Assembly (NCBI GenBank): GCA_947478655.1
Contig: CANJWU010000005.1
Location: 1-13,990 of the forward strand
Length of the DNA: 13,990 bases
Direction of reading: 5' to 3'
From: Sphingobacteriales bacterium
GTDB taxonomy: Bacteria; Bacteroidota; Bacteroidia; Sphingobacteriales; Sphingobacteriaceae
Below, in pieces: positions 1 through 8,530 of this stretch. Below the pieces are notes generated by a model. The model saw nothing but the letters and a program-made list of their open reading frames with translations. It did no database searches and was not told the origin of the DNA. Both the position numbers and the translations under genes were made by a program. Numbering within the stretch: position 1 is the first letter of the stretch; every line of letters starts with the position of its first letter.

Positions 1-522
1 AATTTAAGTTTTTCTAGAAATTTCGGATTCGAATTTATTGCTGTAACAGAATTAATGAAATTTTGGACTTTAACAACCAATTTAAATTTATTTAGGAATG
101 AAATTGCTGTAAGTAGCACGAATGCGGAGCTTAAGGCTGGCTCAAATGGTTCTGTTAAAATCATGTCAACTGCTAAATTGCCGAATATTGTTGATATACA
201 AATTTCAGGAAATTACACTTCAGCAGGTGTGACTGCTCAAGGCGAGTTTAAAGAAATGTATTCTTTTGATATTGGTTTGAAAAAAGATTTATTCAAAAAC
301 AAAGCGGTACTTTCATTAAGCATATCCGATTTGTTTAATACAAGGTATATGCGTTTCGATTCTTATGGCACAAACTTTATGCAGTATACCCAATTCAAAA
401 GGGACTCTCAGTTTTTAATATGTTCTTTAATATATAAGTTTGGGAAAACAGACTTTCAAAAAAGCAAACGTAACGGCAGAGAAGACGGCGCACCAAGTGG
501 AATGGACGAGATGAGTTTTTAA
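1..522 (+). CDS. Outer-membrane beta-barrel / TonB-dependent receptor-like protein, C-terminal part (5' end outside window)
   Basis: The reading frame is open from base 1, with no stop before TAA at 520-522, so the gene starts upstream. About 173 residues are visible. They alternate amphipathic strands with polar turns, for example SVKIMSTAKLPNIVDIQISG and a last strand ending FLICSLIYKFGK, as in the final strands of Bacteroidota outer-membrane beta-barrels (the OMP_b-brl_3 / TonB-dependent receptor family). The strand containing SISDLFNTRYMRFDS is the penultimate-loop pattern (DLFNT + R) commonly seen in this family. A short charged tail rich in Lys, Arg, Gly and Asp follows the barrel. The substrate cannot be told from this part: the N-terminal carboxypeptidase-like and plug domains are missing. 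The stop lies 2 nt before the next gene, so the two may be co-transcribed. The internal ATG at 55 is not a convincing start. Confidence 0.8.
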   Translation, partial: NLSFSRNFGFEFIAVTELMKFWTLTTNLNLFRNEIAVSSTNAELKAGSNGSVKIMSTAKLPNIVDIQISGNYTSAGVTAQGEFKEMYSFDIGLKKDLFKNKAVLSLSISDLFNTRYMRFDSYGTNFMQYTQFKRDSQFLICSLIYKFGKTDFQKSKRNGREDGAPSGMDEMSF

Positions 523-524
523 AT

Positions 525-1424
525 ATGAAACAAGTTAACCAATTTTCTATATCAGACATTTCTGCTATTACCGGCATTAAATCTGCTACTTTAAGAATTT
601 GGGAACAACGTTATCAAATTATTCATGCCAAGCGCTCTGCTAGTAATATTAGGTATTACGACGATTTTGATTTGCGCATTTTCTTAAATATTTCTTGTTT
701 AATTGAGAACGGTTTTAAGATTTCTGAAATAGCGGCTATGTCTGATGCGCAAAGAGTAAAAGCAATTCAAAACTTATCTTACCCACAACTTAATACGCCA
801 ATTGTTATTCAAGAATTAATTGAGCAGACGCTGAGTTTAAATGAGCAATTATTTAAAACCACAATACAAACTTGCATCAAAGAATTAGGCGTAATGGAAA
901 CAATGCTTCAATGCGTTTATCCTTTTTTAAGTAGAGTGGGGCTGCTTTGGCAAACAGGTTTAATTGCTCCTGCGCAAGAACACTTTGCTTCTAGTTTAAT
1001 TAAGCAACGATTAATTGTTGCCATAGATGAATTGCCGATTCCAGATTCAGCTAATGAAAATAAATTTATTTTATTTTTACCCGAGGGAGAATTTCACGAA
1101 ATTGCTTTATTGTTGGCACAATTTATGGTCCGTGCGAATGGTTTTCAGAGTTTATATTTAGGACAAAATCTGCCTATTCCATATGTTCAGGAAGTAGTAG
1201 CATCTTATCATCCTAATTATATTATTACGATCATAACAAATGATTTAGGCGAGGATTTTTTAAGCAATTTGATGCAAGATATGACCAGCCGTTTCCCTGC
1301 TGCCACTATATTAATAGCGGGTTCTGCGGTCTCCACACATAACCCAAATCCTTTGAATAATTGCGTACCACTTTGCGCTATTGATGAACTCTATGCATTT
1401 ATCGCAGAAAATATCAAAGAATAA
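525..1424 (+). CDS. MerR-family regulator with cobalamin-binding domain (CarH/LitR-like, probable B12-dependent photoreceptor)
   Basis: This is a 299-residue transcription factor. Residues 6-73 form a MerR winged helix (FSISDISAITGIKSATLRIW, then an R-Y wing). Residues about 90-165 resemble the helical B12-binding-2 module and contain W142-x9-E152-H153, the W-x9-EH signature that contacts the adenosyl group in CarH-type regulators. Residues 180-270 resemble a Rossmann-like B12 domain. There GEFHE supplies E189-x-H191, the likely lower axial cobalt ligand. In the known family, adenosylcobalamin tetramerises the protein on DNA in the dark and light releases it, often controlling carotenoid genes. 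That role is inferred here; no carotenoid gene is visible. The gene starts 2 nt after the outer-membrane protein gene, so it may share its transcript. The final Gly of the DxHxxG-type loop is Ala194, and cofactor binding is not proven. Confidence 0.85.
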   Translation: MKQVNQFSISDISAITGIKSATLRIWEQRYQIIHAKRSASNIRYYDDFDLRIFLNISCLIENGFKISEIAAMSDAQRVKAIQNLSYPQLNTPIVIQELIEQTLSLNEQLFKTTIQTCIKELGVMETMLQCVYPFLSRVGLLWQTGLIAPAQEHFASSLIKQRLIVAIDELPIPDSANENKFILFLPEGEFHEIALLLAQFMVRANGFQSLYLGQNLPIPYVQEVVASYHPNYIITIITNDLGEDFLSNLMQDMTSRFPAATILIAGSAVSTHNPNPLNNCVPLCAIDELYAFIAENIKE

Positions 1425-1480
1425 CAGTAATCGATCAATTTCCATTCAATTTTAATGTCAAAAATCCTTTAAAAAGCGTA

Positions 1481-1496
1481 TAAATTTGTAATTTTG
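1481..1496 (+). promoter_or_regulatory. Candidate Bacteroidota promoter(s) for sucAB, tandem -7 elements
   Basis: Two adjacent matches to the Bacteroidota -7 element TAnnTTTG lie just before sucA: TAAATTTG at 1481-1488 and TAATTTTG at 1489-1496. The second is followed by CGGC, a context often seen at such promoters. Transcription would start near 1500-1505, giving a leader of only about 15-20 nt before ATG 1519. No good TTG -33 element is visible at the expected distance, so the call rests on the -7 element and its position. Confidence 0.5.
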
Positions 1497-1518
1497 CGGC
1501 ACAGTTTGATTGAAATAA

Positions 1519-4509
1519 ATGGATAATTTAACATACCTCAGTAATAATTCTTCAGAATACATAGAAAATCTTTATCAGGCATATCAAGTAGATCCTGAAT
1601 CAGTTGATTTTGGCTGGCAAAAATTCTTTGAAGGCTATGACTTAGGTAGAAGCTCCGATGCCAATACGGTATCGACAGAAACACCCACCCATTTTTTAAA
1701 AGAGATAGCCGTACTTAATTTAATTAATGGCTATCGTACCCGCGGACATTTGTTTACCAAAACAAATCCAGTTCGCGAAAGGAGAAAATATTTTCCTGGA
1801 AAAGAAATTACGCAATTCGGTTTAACAGATGCAGATTTAGAAACCGTATTCAATGCCGGTGTGGAAGTTGGCATTGGACCTGCAAAATTAAAAGATATTG
1901 TTCAGCTTTTAGATACCACCTATTGCGAATCGATCGGATGTGAATTTATGTTTATTCGTCATCCCGAAAGAATTAAATGGTTTATCGACCGATTTGAAAA
2001 AGCGAAAAACCAACCTGCTTATAGTTTACCAGTTAAGAAAAGAATTTTAGATAAATTAAATCAAGCAGTTATTTTTGAAAATTTTTTAGGAACAAAATTT
2101 TTAGGACAGAAAAGATTTTCTTTAGAAGGTGCTGAAACTCTTATTCCTGCTTTAGATGCGGTTATCGAAAATGGTGCAGAATTAGGCTTAGAAGAATTTG
2201 TAATAGGTATGGCTCACAGAGGTAGACTCAATGTGCTTGCCAATATTATGAACAAAACCTACAAAGAAATTTTTAAAGAATTTGAAGGAAAGTTTAATCC
2301 CAACGATCCTTTCGGTGGTGACGTAAAATATCATTTAGGTTATTCCACTGATGTTAAAACAGCAAGTGGTAAAAAAGTTCATTTAAGTTTATCGCCAAAT
2401 CCATCCCATCTCGAAGCGGTTAATCCGGTAGTGGAAGGAATGGTTAGGGCAAAAATTGACCATAAATACCAAAATGATTTAAGTAAAATAGCGCCGATTT
2501 TAATTCATGGTGATGCCTCTATTGCAGGCCAAGGAATTATTTACGAGGTTTTACAAATGTCTAAGTTAGATGGCTACAAAACAGGTGGCACGATTCATTT
2601 AGTCATTAATAACCAAATTGGTTTTACTACTAATTACAAAGATGCTCGTTCGAGTACCTATTGTACCGATGTAGCAAAAACTACTTTATCGCCAGTGTTC
2701 CATGTAAATGGAGACGATGTAGAAGCTTTGGTTTTAGCTATTCAACACGCTTTAGCCTATCGACAAAAATACGCAACAGATGTTTTCATTGATATTTTGT
2801 GTTATCGTCGTTATGGACATAACGAATCTGATGAGCCAAGGTTTACGCAACCTTTGTTATATAAAACAATTGAAAGCCACCCTAACCCTCGAGAAATTTA
2901 TGTTCAAAAATTAATTCAAGATGGTTCTATTAATGAGCAAGAAGCAAAAGCAATAGACACAGAATTTAGAACGCATTTACAAGAACGGTTAAACGAGGCA
3001 AAACAAGAAGAGAACACAGCTGTAGAGCCACTGTTTCAGGGTGCTTGGAAAGACTTTAGGTTTTCTACGCCAAAAGATTTTACTACAAAATGGCCAACCA
3101 AAGTAGATGAAAAATTATTTTTATCAATTGCAGATAAAATTACTTCGCTTCCTTCCGATAAAAAATTTATTGCAAAAATTCAACGCTTATTTGCAGATCG
3201 AAAAAAGATGAGCAAAGAGAGCAAAGTGTTTGATTGGGCTATGGGCGAACTCATGGCTTATGGCACTTTAATGCAAGAAGGTTTTCCGGTTAGATTGAGT
3301 GGACAAGATGTGGAGCGTGGTACTTTTTCTCATCGACATGCGGTTGTTAAAATTGAAGATTCAGAAGAGGAAGTTATTCCATTGCAATCAATCGCTAAAA
3401 ATCAAGCCGACTTTGCCATTTATAATTCACATTTATCGGAATACGGTGTATTAGGTTTTGAGTATGGTTATGCAATGGCGTCACCAAATACGCTCACCAT
3501 TTGGGAAGCGCAGTTTGGCGATTTTATTAATGGTGCACAAATCATCGTCGATCAATTTATTACTAGTGCAGAATATAAATGGAGAAGATCTAACGGCTTA
3601 GTGATGTTATTGCCGCATGGTTATGAAGGGCAAGGCCCAGAACATTCATCGGCAAGAATTGAAAGATTTTTAGAAGCTTGTGCCAATGATAATATTCAAT
3701 TAGCGAATTGCACCACGCCAGCAAATTATTTCCATTTGCTTAGAAGGCAAATGCATCGCCCTTTCCGTAAACCATTAATGGTATTTAGTCCAAAGAGTTT
3801 GTTAAGAAATCCTGCTTGTGTGAGTCCTTTAACAGATTTTACGAAAGGATATTTTCAAGAAATAATTGACGATACAAATGTAAAGGTAAAAGAAGTGAAG
3901 CGCGTATTGTTTTGCTCGGGTAAAATATATTATGATTTATTGGCAAAGCAACAAAAAGAAAACAGAAGAGATGTTGCCATAATTAGATTAGAACAAATCT
4001 TCCCATTACCTATTGCGCAAATTCAACAAATTATTGCTAAATACGATCAAGCCGCTGATATTTTTTGGGTACAAGAAGAGCCAATGAATATGGGTGTTTG
4101 GCCTTATTTAGTTGCTAAAATGCGCAGAGAGCCAATCGAAGTAATTGCTAGAAAAGAAAGCAGCAGTACTGCAACGGGTTATAATAAACAACACTTAAGA
4201 CAACAAGAATATATTGTCAATACCGCATTTGAAATGGCGAAAACGGTTGTGGCATCAAAGGCTACTGCCACTCCTAAAGCAACTGCAAAAAAAGCTGTAG
4301 CCAAAAAAGCTACTGTAGCTTCAAAAGCAACTGCAAAAAAAGCTACTGCAAAAAAGCTAGAAGTTAAAAAGCCGGCAATAAAAAAATCACCGGCAAAAAA
4401 AACTGCAGCAAAAAAGCCTGCAATAAAAAAATCAACAAAGGAAAAAGTTAATGCGGCACCAAAATCCGGCAATAAAAAATTAGTTAAAAAAACAACGAAG
4501 AAAAAATAA
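1519..4509 (+). CDS. sucA: 2-oxoglutarate dehydrogenase E1 component with Lys/Ala-rich C-terminal extension
   Basis: This thiamine-diphosphate enzyme decarboxylates 2-oxoglutarate in the TCA cycle and passes succinyl to the lipoyl arm of E2. The N-terminal E2-binding peptide spans residues 4-40 ([14 protein letters not shown], then [11 protein letters not shown]). Core signatures are [10 protein letters not shown] (231-240), GDASIAGQG (331-339), NNQIGFTT (364-371), NGDDVEA (397-403) and [15 protein letters not shown] (431-445). The transketolase-type domain shows [16 protein letters not shown] (594-609), [12 protein letters not shown] (641-652) and [17 protein letters not shown] (701-717). 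The usual enzyme fold ends near residue 910. The protein then runs about 86 more residues of KKA/AKK-type low complexity, described separately. ATG 1519 follows an A-rich leader and gives the expected N-terminus. sucB follows after 7 nt, so the pair forms an operon. No E3 gene (lpd) is seen here. Confidence 0.97.
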   Translation: MDNLTYLSNNSSEYIENLYQAYQVDPESVDFGWQKFFEGYDLGRSSDANTVSTETPTHFLKEIAVLNLINGYRTRGHLFTKTNPVRERRKYFPGKEITQFGLTDADLETVFNAGVEVGIGPAKLKDIVQLLDTTYCESIGCEFMFIRHPERIKWFIDRFEKAKNQPAYSLPVKKRILDKLNQAVIFENFLGTKFLGQKRFSLEGAETLIPALDAVIENGAELGLEEFVIGMAHRGRLNVLANIMNKTYKEIFKEFEGKFNPNDPFGGDVKYHLGYSTDVKTASGKKVHLSLSPNPSHLEAVNPVVEGMVRAKIDHKYQNDLSKIAPILIHGDASIAGQGIIYEVLQMSKLDGYKTGGTIHLVINNQIGFTTNYKDARSSTYCTDVAKTTLSPVFHVNGDDVEALVLAIQHALAYRQKYATDVFIDILCYRRYGHNESDEPRFTQPLLYKTIESHPNPREIYVQKLIQDGSINEQEAKAIDTEFRTHLQERLNEAKQEENTAVEPLFQGAWKDFRFSTPKDFTTKWPTKVDEKLFLSIADKITSLPSDKKFIAKIQRLFADRKKMSKESKVFDWAMGELMAYGTLMQEGFPVRLSGQDVERGTFSHRHAVVKIEDSEEEVIPLQSIAKNQADFAIYNSHLSEYGVLGFEYGYAMASPNTLTIWEAQFGDFINGAQIIVDQFITSAEYKWRRSNGLVMLLPHGYEGQGPEHSSARIERFLEACANDNIQLANCTTPANYFHLLRRQMHRPFRKPLMVFSPKSLLRNPACVSPLTDFTKGYFQEIIDDTNVKVKEVKRVLFCSGKIYYDLLAKQQKENRRDVAIIRLEQIFPLPIAQIQQIIAKYDQAADIFWVQEEPMNMGVWPYLVAKMRREPIEVIARKESSSTATGYNKQHLRQQEYIVNTAFEMAKTVVASKATATPKATAKKAVAKKATVASKATAKKATAKKLEVKKPAIKKSPAKKTAAKKPAIKKSTKEKVNAAPKSGNKKLVKKTTKKK
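4249..4506 (+). repeat. Low-complexity Lys/Ala repeat encoding the SucA tail (histone H1-like)
   Basis: In-frame low-complexity DNA encodes residues 911-996 of SucA. The protein repeats ATAKKA/AVAKKA-type units, and KKPAIKKS appears twice at residues 950-957 and 965-972, 15 residues apart. At DNA level, units like actgcaaaaaaagct recur, with several A7-A8 runs. Composition is almost only Lys, Ala, Thr, Val, Ser and Pro, like the C-terminal tails of histone H1 and bacterial Hc1/AlgP-like proteins. The frame stays open to TAA at 4507-4509, so this is a real extension and not a separate gene. Confidence 0.85.
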
Positions 4510-4516
4510 ATCAACC

Positions 4517-5725
4517 ATGAGTATAGAAATGAAAATACCTGCAGTAGGGGAATCGATTACCGAAGTGACCCTATCAAAATGGATTAAAAATAATGGTGAT
4601 TATGTGCAGATGGATGAAATTATTGCGGAGTTAGAATCTGACAAAGCAACCTTTGAGTTAACTGCAGAAAAGGCTGGGGTATTGATTACTAAAGCATCAG
4701 AAGGCGATACCATTGCTATTGGCTCTGTTGTTTGTGCAATAGATGATAAAGCGGCAGCACCTGTAAGCGCAGTTAAATCTGCGCCAGCAGCAGAAAAGAC
4801 AATAGCTACTCCAAGCCCTATTATTGAAACAAAAAAATCAAATAACGAAACAACTTACGCGAGTGGACATCCTTCTCCTGCGGCTGCTAAAATTTTATCA
4901 GAAAAAGGCATTGACCCACAAGCGGTAAAAGGTTCGGGTATAGATGGTCGAATTACGAAAGAAGATGCACAAGCTGCAAATCGTTCGGAAGTAAAATCGG
5001 CTGTTACAACTATTGCTGCAGGAAGTAGAGCAATGCGTTCAGAAAAAATGTCTTCTTTGAGAAAAACGGTAGCAAAAAGATTAGTAGCGGTTAAAAACGA
5101 AACGGCCATGCTAACTACTTTTAATGAAGTAGATATGCAAGCAATTATGGATATTCGTGCCAAGTACAAAGATAAATTTAAAGAGAAATATGGTGTAGGC
5201 TTAGGCTTTATGTCATTCTTTACAAAGGCTGTATGTGAAGCGCTTCAAGCCTTTCCGGCGGTGAATGCGCAAATTAATGGCGAAGAAATTATTTACCATC
5301 ACTATGCTGATATTTCTATTGCAGTTTCTGCGCCAAAAGGATTGGTGGTACCTATTATAAAAAATGCAGAGTCGCTAACATTAGCAGGAATAGAAAAAGC
5401 GGTTGCCGAATTGGCAATAAAAGCAAGAGAAAATAAATTAACATTAGAAGAAATGACAGGGGGTACTTTTACCATCACTAATGGTGGCGTATTTGGTTCC
5501 ATGATGTCAACTCCAATCATCAATGCGCCGCAATCTGCTATTTTAGGCATGCATAATATTGTGGAGAGACCAGTTGCCATAAACGGTCAAGTAGTTATTA
5601 GACCCATGATGTATGTGGCGCTTTCTTATGATCACAGAATTATTGACGGTCGCGAATCGGTAGGATTTTTAGTACGTGTAAAACAGTTATTAGAAGATCC
5701 AGAACGCATGTTGTTAGGGGTTTAA
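4517..5725 (+). CDS. sucB: Dihydrolipoyllysine succinyltransferase, E2 of 2-oxoglutarate dehydrogenase
   Basis: The 402-residue E2 forms the core of the complex and transfers succinyl from its lipoyl arm to CoA. There is one lipoyl domain at residues 1-76, with the lipoylated lysine K43 in [11 protein letters not shown] flexible Ala/Pro/Lys-rich linker follows. The peripheral subunit-binding domain is at about 114-152 ([20 protein letters not shown], then GRITKEDA). The catalytic acyltransferase domain runs from about 172 to 402 and ends with [16 protein letters not shown], holding catalytic H373 and D377. The motif at [15 protein letters not shown] (314-328) is typical of succinyltransferase E2. 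Length matches SucB proteins with a single lipoyl domain. It lies 7 nt after sucA and before a strong terminator, so it is the last gene of the operon. Confidence 0.96.
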   Translation: MSIEMKIPAVGESITEVTLSKWIKNNGDYVQMDEIIAELESDKATFELTAEKAGVLITKASEGDTIAIGSVVCAIDDKAAAPVSAVKSAPAAEKTIATPSPIIETKKSNNETTYASGHPSPAAAKILSEKGIDPQAVKGSGIDGRITKEDAQAANRSEVKSAVTTIAAGSRAMRSEKMSSLRKTVAKRLVAVKNETAMLTTFNEVDMQAIMDIRAKYKDKFKEKYGVGLGFMSFFTKAVCEALQAFPAVNAQINGEEIIYHHYADISIAVSAPKGLVVPIIKNAESLTLAGIEKAVAELAIKARENKLTLEEMTGGTFTITNGGVFGSMMSTPIINAPQSAILGMHNIVERPVAINGQVVIRPMMYVALSYDHRIIDGRESVGFLVRVKQLLEDPERMLLGV

Positions 5726-5743
5726 TCTTTTTCAATTAATATG

Positions 5744-5780
5744 AAAAGCCTGAAGCGTTCATAGTTTCAGGCTTTTTTTT
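5744..5780 (+). terminator. Intrinsic terminator after sucB
   Basis: A perfect 11-bp stem pairs AAAAGCCTGAA (5744-5754) with TTCAGGCTTTT (5766-5776) around an 11-nt loop. It is followed by a T run to 5780. It lies 18 nt after the sucB stop and should end the sucAB transcript. Confidence 0.9.
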
Positions 5781-5785
5781 ATTCA

Positions 5786-5810
5786 TGACATTTGTCATAT
5801 TTAAATGTCA
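5786..5810. promoter_or_regulatory. Inverted repeat, candidate operator upstream of the DUF2231-like gene
   Basis: TGACATTT (5786-5793) and AAATGTCA (5803-5810) form a perfect 8-bp inverted repeat with a 9-nt spacer. Inside it, TGACA-TT-TGTCA (5786-5797) is a second, shorter inverted repeat, so there are three TGACA half-sites in 25 bases. There is no T run after it, and it lies 45-69 nt before the next start codon, so an operator is more likely than a terminator. The binding protein is unknown. Confidence 0.35.
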
Positions 5811-5854
5811 AATGAAAAGATATATTTACTTAGTTAAACTTAAAACCCTATACA

Positions 5855-6349
5855 ATGAACACGGCACATATTCACTTAATGATTACACACTTGCCAATAG
5901 TTGGCGCATTTATTGGTTTGTTAATTTTGTTATTTGCTTACCAAAAAAAAGATGCAAATGTAAAAACGGCAGCATATTTAGTTTTTGTAGTATGTGCTAT
6001 TGGGGCTAGTATTGCTTATGCTACCGGCGAAGGCGCCGAAGAAGTAGTGGAAAATTTACCAGGCGTTTTAGACTCTGCCATGGAGACGCATGAAGATGCG
6101 GCGATGTATAGTTTGGTTTCGATGATTGCCTTGGGTGTGATGTCAATAATAGGAATTATACAAATTCGTTGGAATGCCAGCAAATTAAATTTTGTGCATT
6201 CAATAATTCTCCTACTTTCCCTATCTAGCATGATGAGCATTGCTTATACCGGCAATTTAGGCGGGAAAATTAGACATACAGAAATCGCAAACGCATCGGA
6301 TGCCCTTCCAACAAATGAGCAACCGAACAAGGAATCTGATGAGGATTAG
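5855..6349 (+). CDS. Small four-helix, His-rich membrane protein (DUF2231-like)
   Basis: The protein has 164 residues and four predicted membrane helices (about 13-29, 37-55, 82-104 and 112-131). It ends in a hydrophilic acidic tail. The N-terminus carries H5, H7 and H12 in AHIHLMITHLPIVG, close to the His-x(n)-HLPIG start of DUF2231-type membrane proteins, some of which are suspected heme or metal binders. Further histidines are H79 (THED), H115 and H141. Gly-rich segments YATGEGAEEVVE and YTGNLGGKIRHTE follow helices 2 and 4. No catalytic activity can be assigned. It stands alone after the sucB terminator and converges with the transporter gene, whose stop codon overlaps its own. Family assignment is by pattern only. 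Confidence 0.75.
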   Translation: MNTAHIHLMITHLPIVGAFIGLLILLFAYQKKDANVKTAAYLVFVVCAIGASIAYATGEGAEEVVENLPGVLDSAMETHEDAAMYSLVSMIALGVMSIIGIIQIRWNASKLNFVHSIILLLSLSSMMSIAYTGNLGGKIRHTEIANASDALPTNEQPNKESDED

Positions 6350-8499
6350 TTAAACAAGACAGCGCCTGTTTGCGTATCATAAATTCCCGAAACAATTTTA
6401 ATTTCACCGTTTGCCGCTTTATTCTTTAAGTATTCACTTTGATCAAGAATTTCTGCGATAGAATTGTCAACATTTAATTGAGTGATGCGTTCGATTACTT
6501 TTTCGTTTCCTTCGATTAAATGTCTTTCGCAATTACAAGCTTGAATAGATTTTTCTATTTTATTGGTAATATTGGATATATGTCCAGCACTATTGCCTTG
6601 AATTGCTTTGGCAATTGCACCACAATTGCTGTGCCCTAAAACCACCACTAGCTTAGTTCCTAAGTCTTTGCAGGCTAATTCTATGCTGCCTAAAATATCA
6701 TCGTTGATAATATTACCTGCAATTCTGATAGAAACAAGATCGCCTATACTTGCGTTAAATATTAAATCTGGATTGGTTCGAGAGTCGATACAACTTACAA
6801 TAGTAGCCATTGGGTTTTGACCTAAAGAAGTTGCATTGATTTGGTGCTTTAAATATTTTTCAGACCATTTACCTTTTAGGAATCTTTCATTACCCAATTT
6901 TAATAAATTGAGCACTTCTTCGGGCTTTAATTTTCCTTGACTTTCTTTGTCTAAAACATTGACAAACTGAATATGATCATCGAGCTGATACATAGTCTTT
7001 AAACCTACAATATTGAGTTTGATATTTTTTTCTTTAGAAACAGTGGATTTAAAATCTTCAATAATTTCTAATACATCATTATCAATATAATCGCAAAAGT
7101 TGGCGTCTATAATGAGCTTAGAACCAGCTGGAATAGACCAAAGGGTATCTTTAATGGTTGCTTTGTTTAAAAAGGAAACTTGATTGGGTAATTCCATTCT
7201 AATGGTTTCGCCAAAAGCAAGCACTTCTTTTTCTATTTTAAAAGGATTTTTAAAATTGCTTTTCATTAAGTAGAAAATACTAACGGCCAACCCGATTAAA
7301 ATACCAATCAATAAATCTGTAAAAACGATAGCTAGAATAGTAGTAACAAAAGGAATAAACTGGTTCAGCCCTTTTTTATACATTTCTTTAAATAAAGAAA
7401 CCTTAGCTAATTTATATCCTGTTACTAGTAGTATAGCGGCTAAAGAAGCGATAGGAATTAAATTTAAAAAAGGGCCAATAAATAAAACGCTAGTAAATAA
7501 TAATAAGCCGTGTAAAATGGTTGACAATTTTGTTGCAGCGCCGGCATTGATGTTAACCGAGCTTCTTACAATAACGGATGTGATAGGTATGCCGCCAACT
7601 AAACCTGAAAAAATATTTCCAATTCCTTGCGCAACTAATTCTTTATTTGGTGATGCTTTTCGCTTGTGAGGGTCAATGTTTTCAACTGCTTCAAGGTTAA
7701 GCAAAGTTTCTAGCGATGCAACAATGGCAATAGTGAAACCAACCATCCAAACTTGAGGATTACTAATACTTGTAAAATCTGGTGTGGTAACCAAAGATAA
7801 AACGCCATTGATTTTTGGAATATTAACTAGGTGTGTTTGTTCAATGTAAAGAGTTGGAATAAATTGTTGAAAAACTAAATTTATTAATATGCCGCTAATT
7901 ACTACAAATAAAGAAGCGGGTAAAAAATTATATTTCTTTAAAGGTGTTTTATCCCAGTAAATTAAAACAAGTAATGAAATAATAGAAACAATAATGGCAC
8001 CAGATGAAAAATGATTTACAATATTGATGAGTTCCGAAAATGTGTTCTCGCCATCTTGTTGAATAAAACTAAAGTCGTTCTCCACATCTGCATCATAGCC
8101 AAAACTATGTGGAATTTGTTTTAAAATTAAAATGATACCGATTGCGGCTAGCAATCCTTTAATGACATTCGAAGGAATATAATCTGCAATAAATCCCAGC
8201 TTGAAAATTCCACTAAGGAGTTGAATTACACCAGCAATAACGCCAGCCATTAATAGTAATTCAAAACTACCAAGTGTGCCAATGGCTGTTAAAATAACTG
8301 CTGCTAAACCAGCTGCAGGTCCACTTACGCTGGTATGGGATTCGCTTAATAAACCGACAATAACACCGCCAATTACACCAGCAATAACGCCAGAAAGCAT
8401 TGGGGCGCCACTTGCTAGCGCAACACCTAAGCATAATGGCAAGGCCACCAAAAATACGACCACACTGGCTGGTAAATCAAATTTTATTTTAGCAAACAT
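6346..8499 (-). CDS. SulP-family anion transporter fused to STAS domain and beta-carbonic anhydrase (probable bicarbonate transporter)
   Basis: This 717-residue three-part fusion reads leftward. Residues 5-413 form a SulP membrane domain with many helices, opening DLPASVVVFLVALPLCLGVA and carrying SVSGPAAGL near 57-65. Residues about 430-515 resemble a STAS domain (KLIIDANFCDYIDNDVLEII). Residues about 528-715 are a beta-carbonic anhydrase with zinc ligands C570, H623 and C626, plus the D572-R574 dyad in SCIDSRTNPD and LGHSNCGAI. SulP-carbonic anhydrase fusions are an established group proposed to move bicarbonate and interconvert it with CO2 at the membrane. Substrate specificity here is inferred. 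All catalytic residues are present, so the enzyme part looks active. The start MFAKIKFDLPA fits relatives. The gene diverges from the mbnP-like operon across 137 bases and converges on the DUF2231-like gene with a 4-nt overlap. Confidence 0.93.
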   Translation of the reverse strand: MFAKIKFDLPASVVVFLVALPLCLGVALASGAPMLSGVIAGVIGGVIVGLLSESHTSVSGPAAGLAAVILTAIGTLGSFELLLMAGVIAGVIQLLSGIFKLGFIADYIPSNVIKGLLAAIGIILILKQIPHSFGYDADVENDFSFIQQDGENTFSELINIVNHFSSGAIIVSIISLLVLIYWDKTPLKKYNFLPASLFVVISGILINLVFQQFIPTLYIEQTHLVNIPKINGVLSLVTTPDFTSISNPQVWMVGFTIAIVASLETLLNLEAVENIDPHKRKASPNKELVAQGIGNIFSGLVGGIPITSVIVRSSVNINAGAATKLSTILHGLLLFTSVLFIGPFLNLIPIASLAAILLVTGYKLAKVSLFKEMYKKGLNQFIPFVTTILAIVFTDLLIGILIGLAVSIFYLMKSNFKNPFKIEKEVLAFGETIRMELPNQVSFLNKATIKDTLWSIPAGSKLIIDANFCDYIDNDVLEIIEDFKSTVSKEKNIKLNIVGLKTMYQLDDHIQFVNVLDKESQGKLKPEEVLNLLKLGNERFLKGKWSEKYLKHQINATSLGQNPMATIVSCIDSRTNPDLIFNASIGDLVSIRIAGNIINDDILGSIELACKDLGTKLVVVLGHSNCGAIAKAIQGNSAGHISNITNKIEKSIQACNCERHLIEGNEKVIERITQLNVDNSIAEILDQSEYLKNKAANGEIKIVSGIYDTQTGAVLFN

Positions 8500-8518
8500 A
8501 TATTAAAATTAGTTTTGT

Positions 8519-8530
8519 AGTTTTAAAACT
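8519..8530. repeat. 12-bp perfect palindrome in the divergent intergenic region
   Basis: AGTTTTAAAACT reads the same on both strands. It sits 20-31 nt upstream of the transporter start and about 107 nt before the mbnP-like gene, inside the 137-base divergent gap (8500-8636). The gap is very AT-rich, so a chance palindrome is possible. No convincing TAnnTTTG element with a -33 partner was seen for either gene. Confidence 0.25.

Noticed and set aside
4249..4506. Possible frameshift or CRISPR-like repeat at the end of sucA
   Set aside because: The SucA frame continues without a break into the tail and ends 7 nt before sucB. Repeats are short, in frame and irregular with no spacers, so this is coding low complexity.
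4179..4514. Long minus-strand open frame, rich in Phe/Ala/Val, antisense to the sucA tail
   Set aside because: It is the complement of the Lys/Ala repeat DNA (AAA and GCA codons read as TTT and TGC). It has no family features, and the plus-strand frame is clearly coding.
5785..6009. Plus-strand 74-codon open frame starting before the DUF2231-like gene
   Set aside because: It runs in a different frame across the same DNA, is Lys/Cys/Tyr-rich with no recognisable motif, and the 5855 frame has clear membrane helices and the His motif.
8493..8500. TATGTTTG on the minus strand, a match to the -7 promoter element
   Set aside because: It includes the ATG start codon of the transporter gene. Transcription from it would start inside the coding region and remove the conserved N-terminus, so it is a chance match.
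8510..8517. TAGTTTTG on the plus strand as a promoter for the mbnP-like operon
   Set aside because: It fits the -7 consensus but has no -33 partner that I can see and would leave a leader of over 100 nt. Not strong enough to list.
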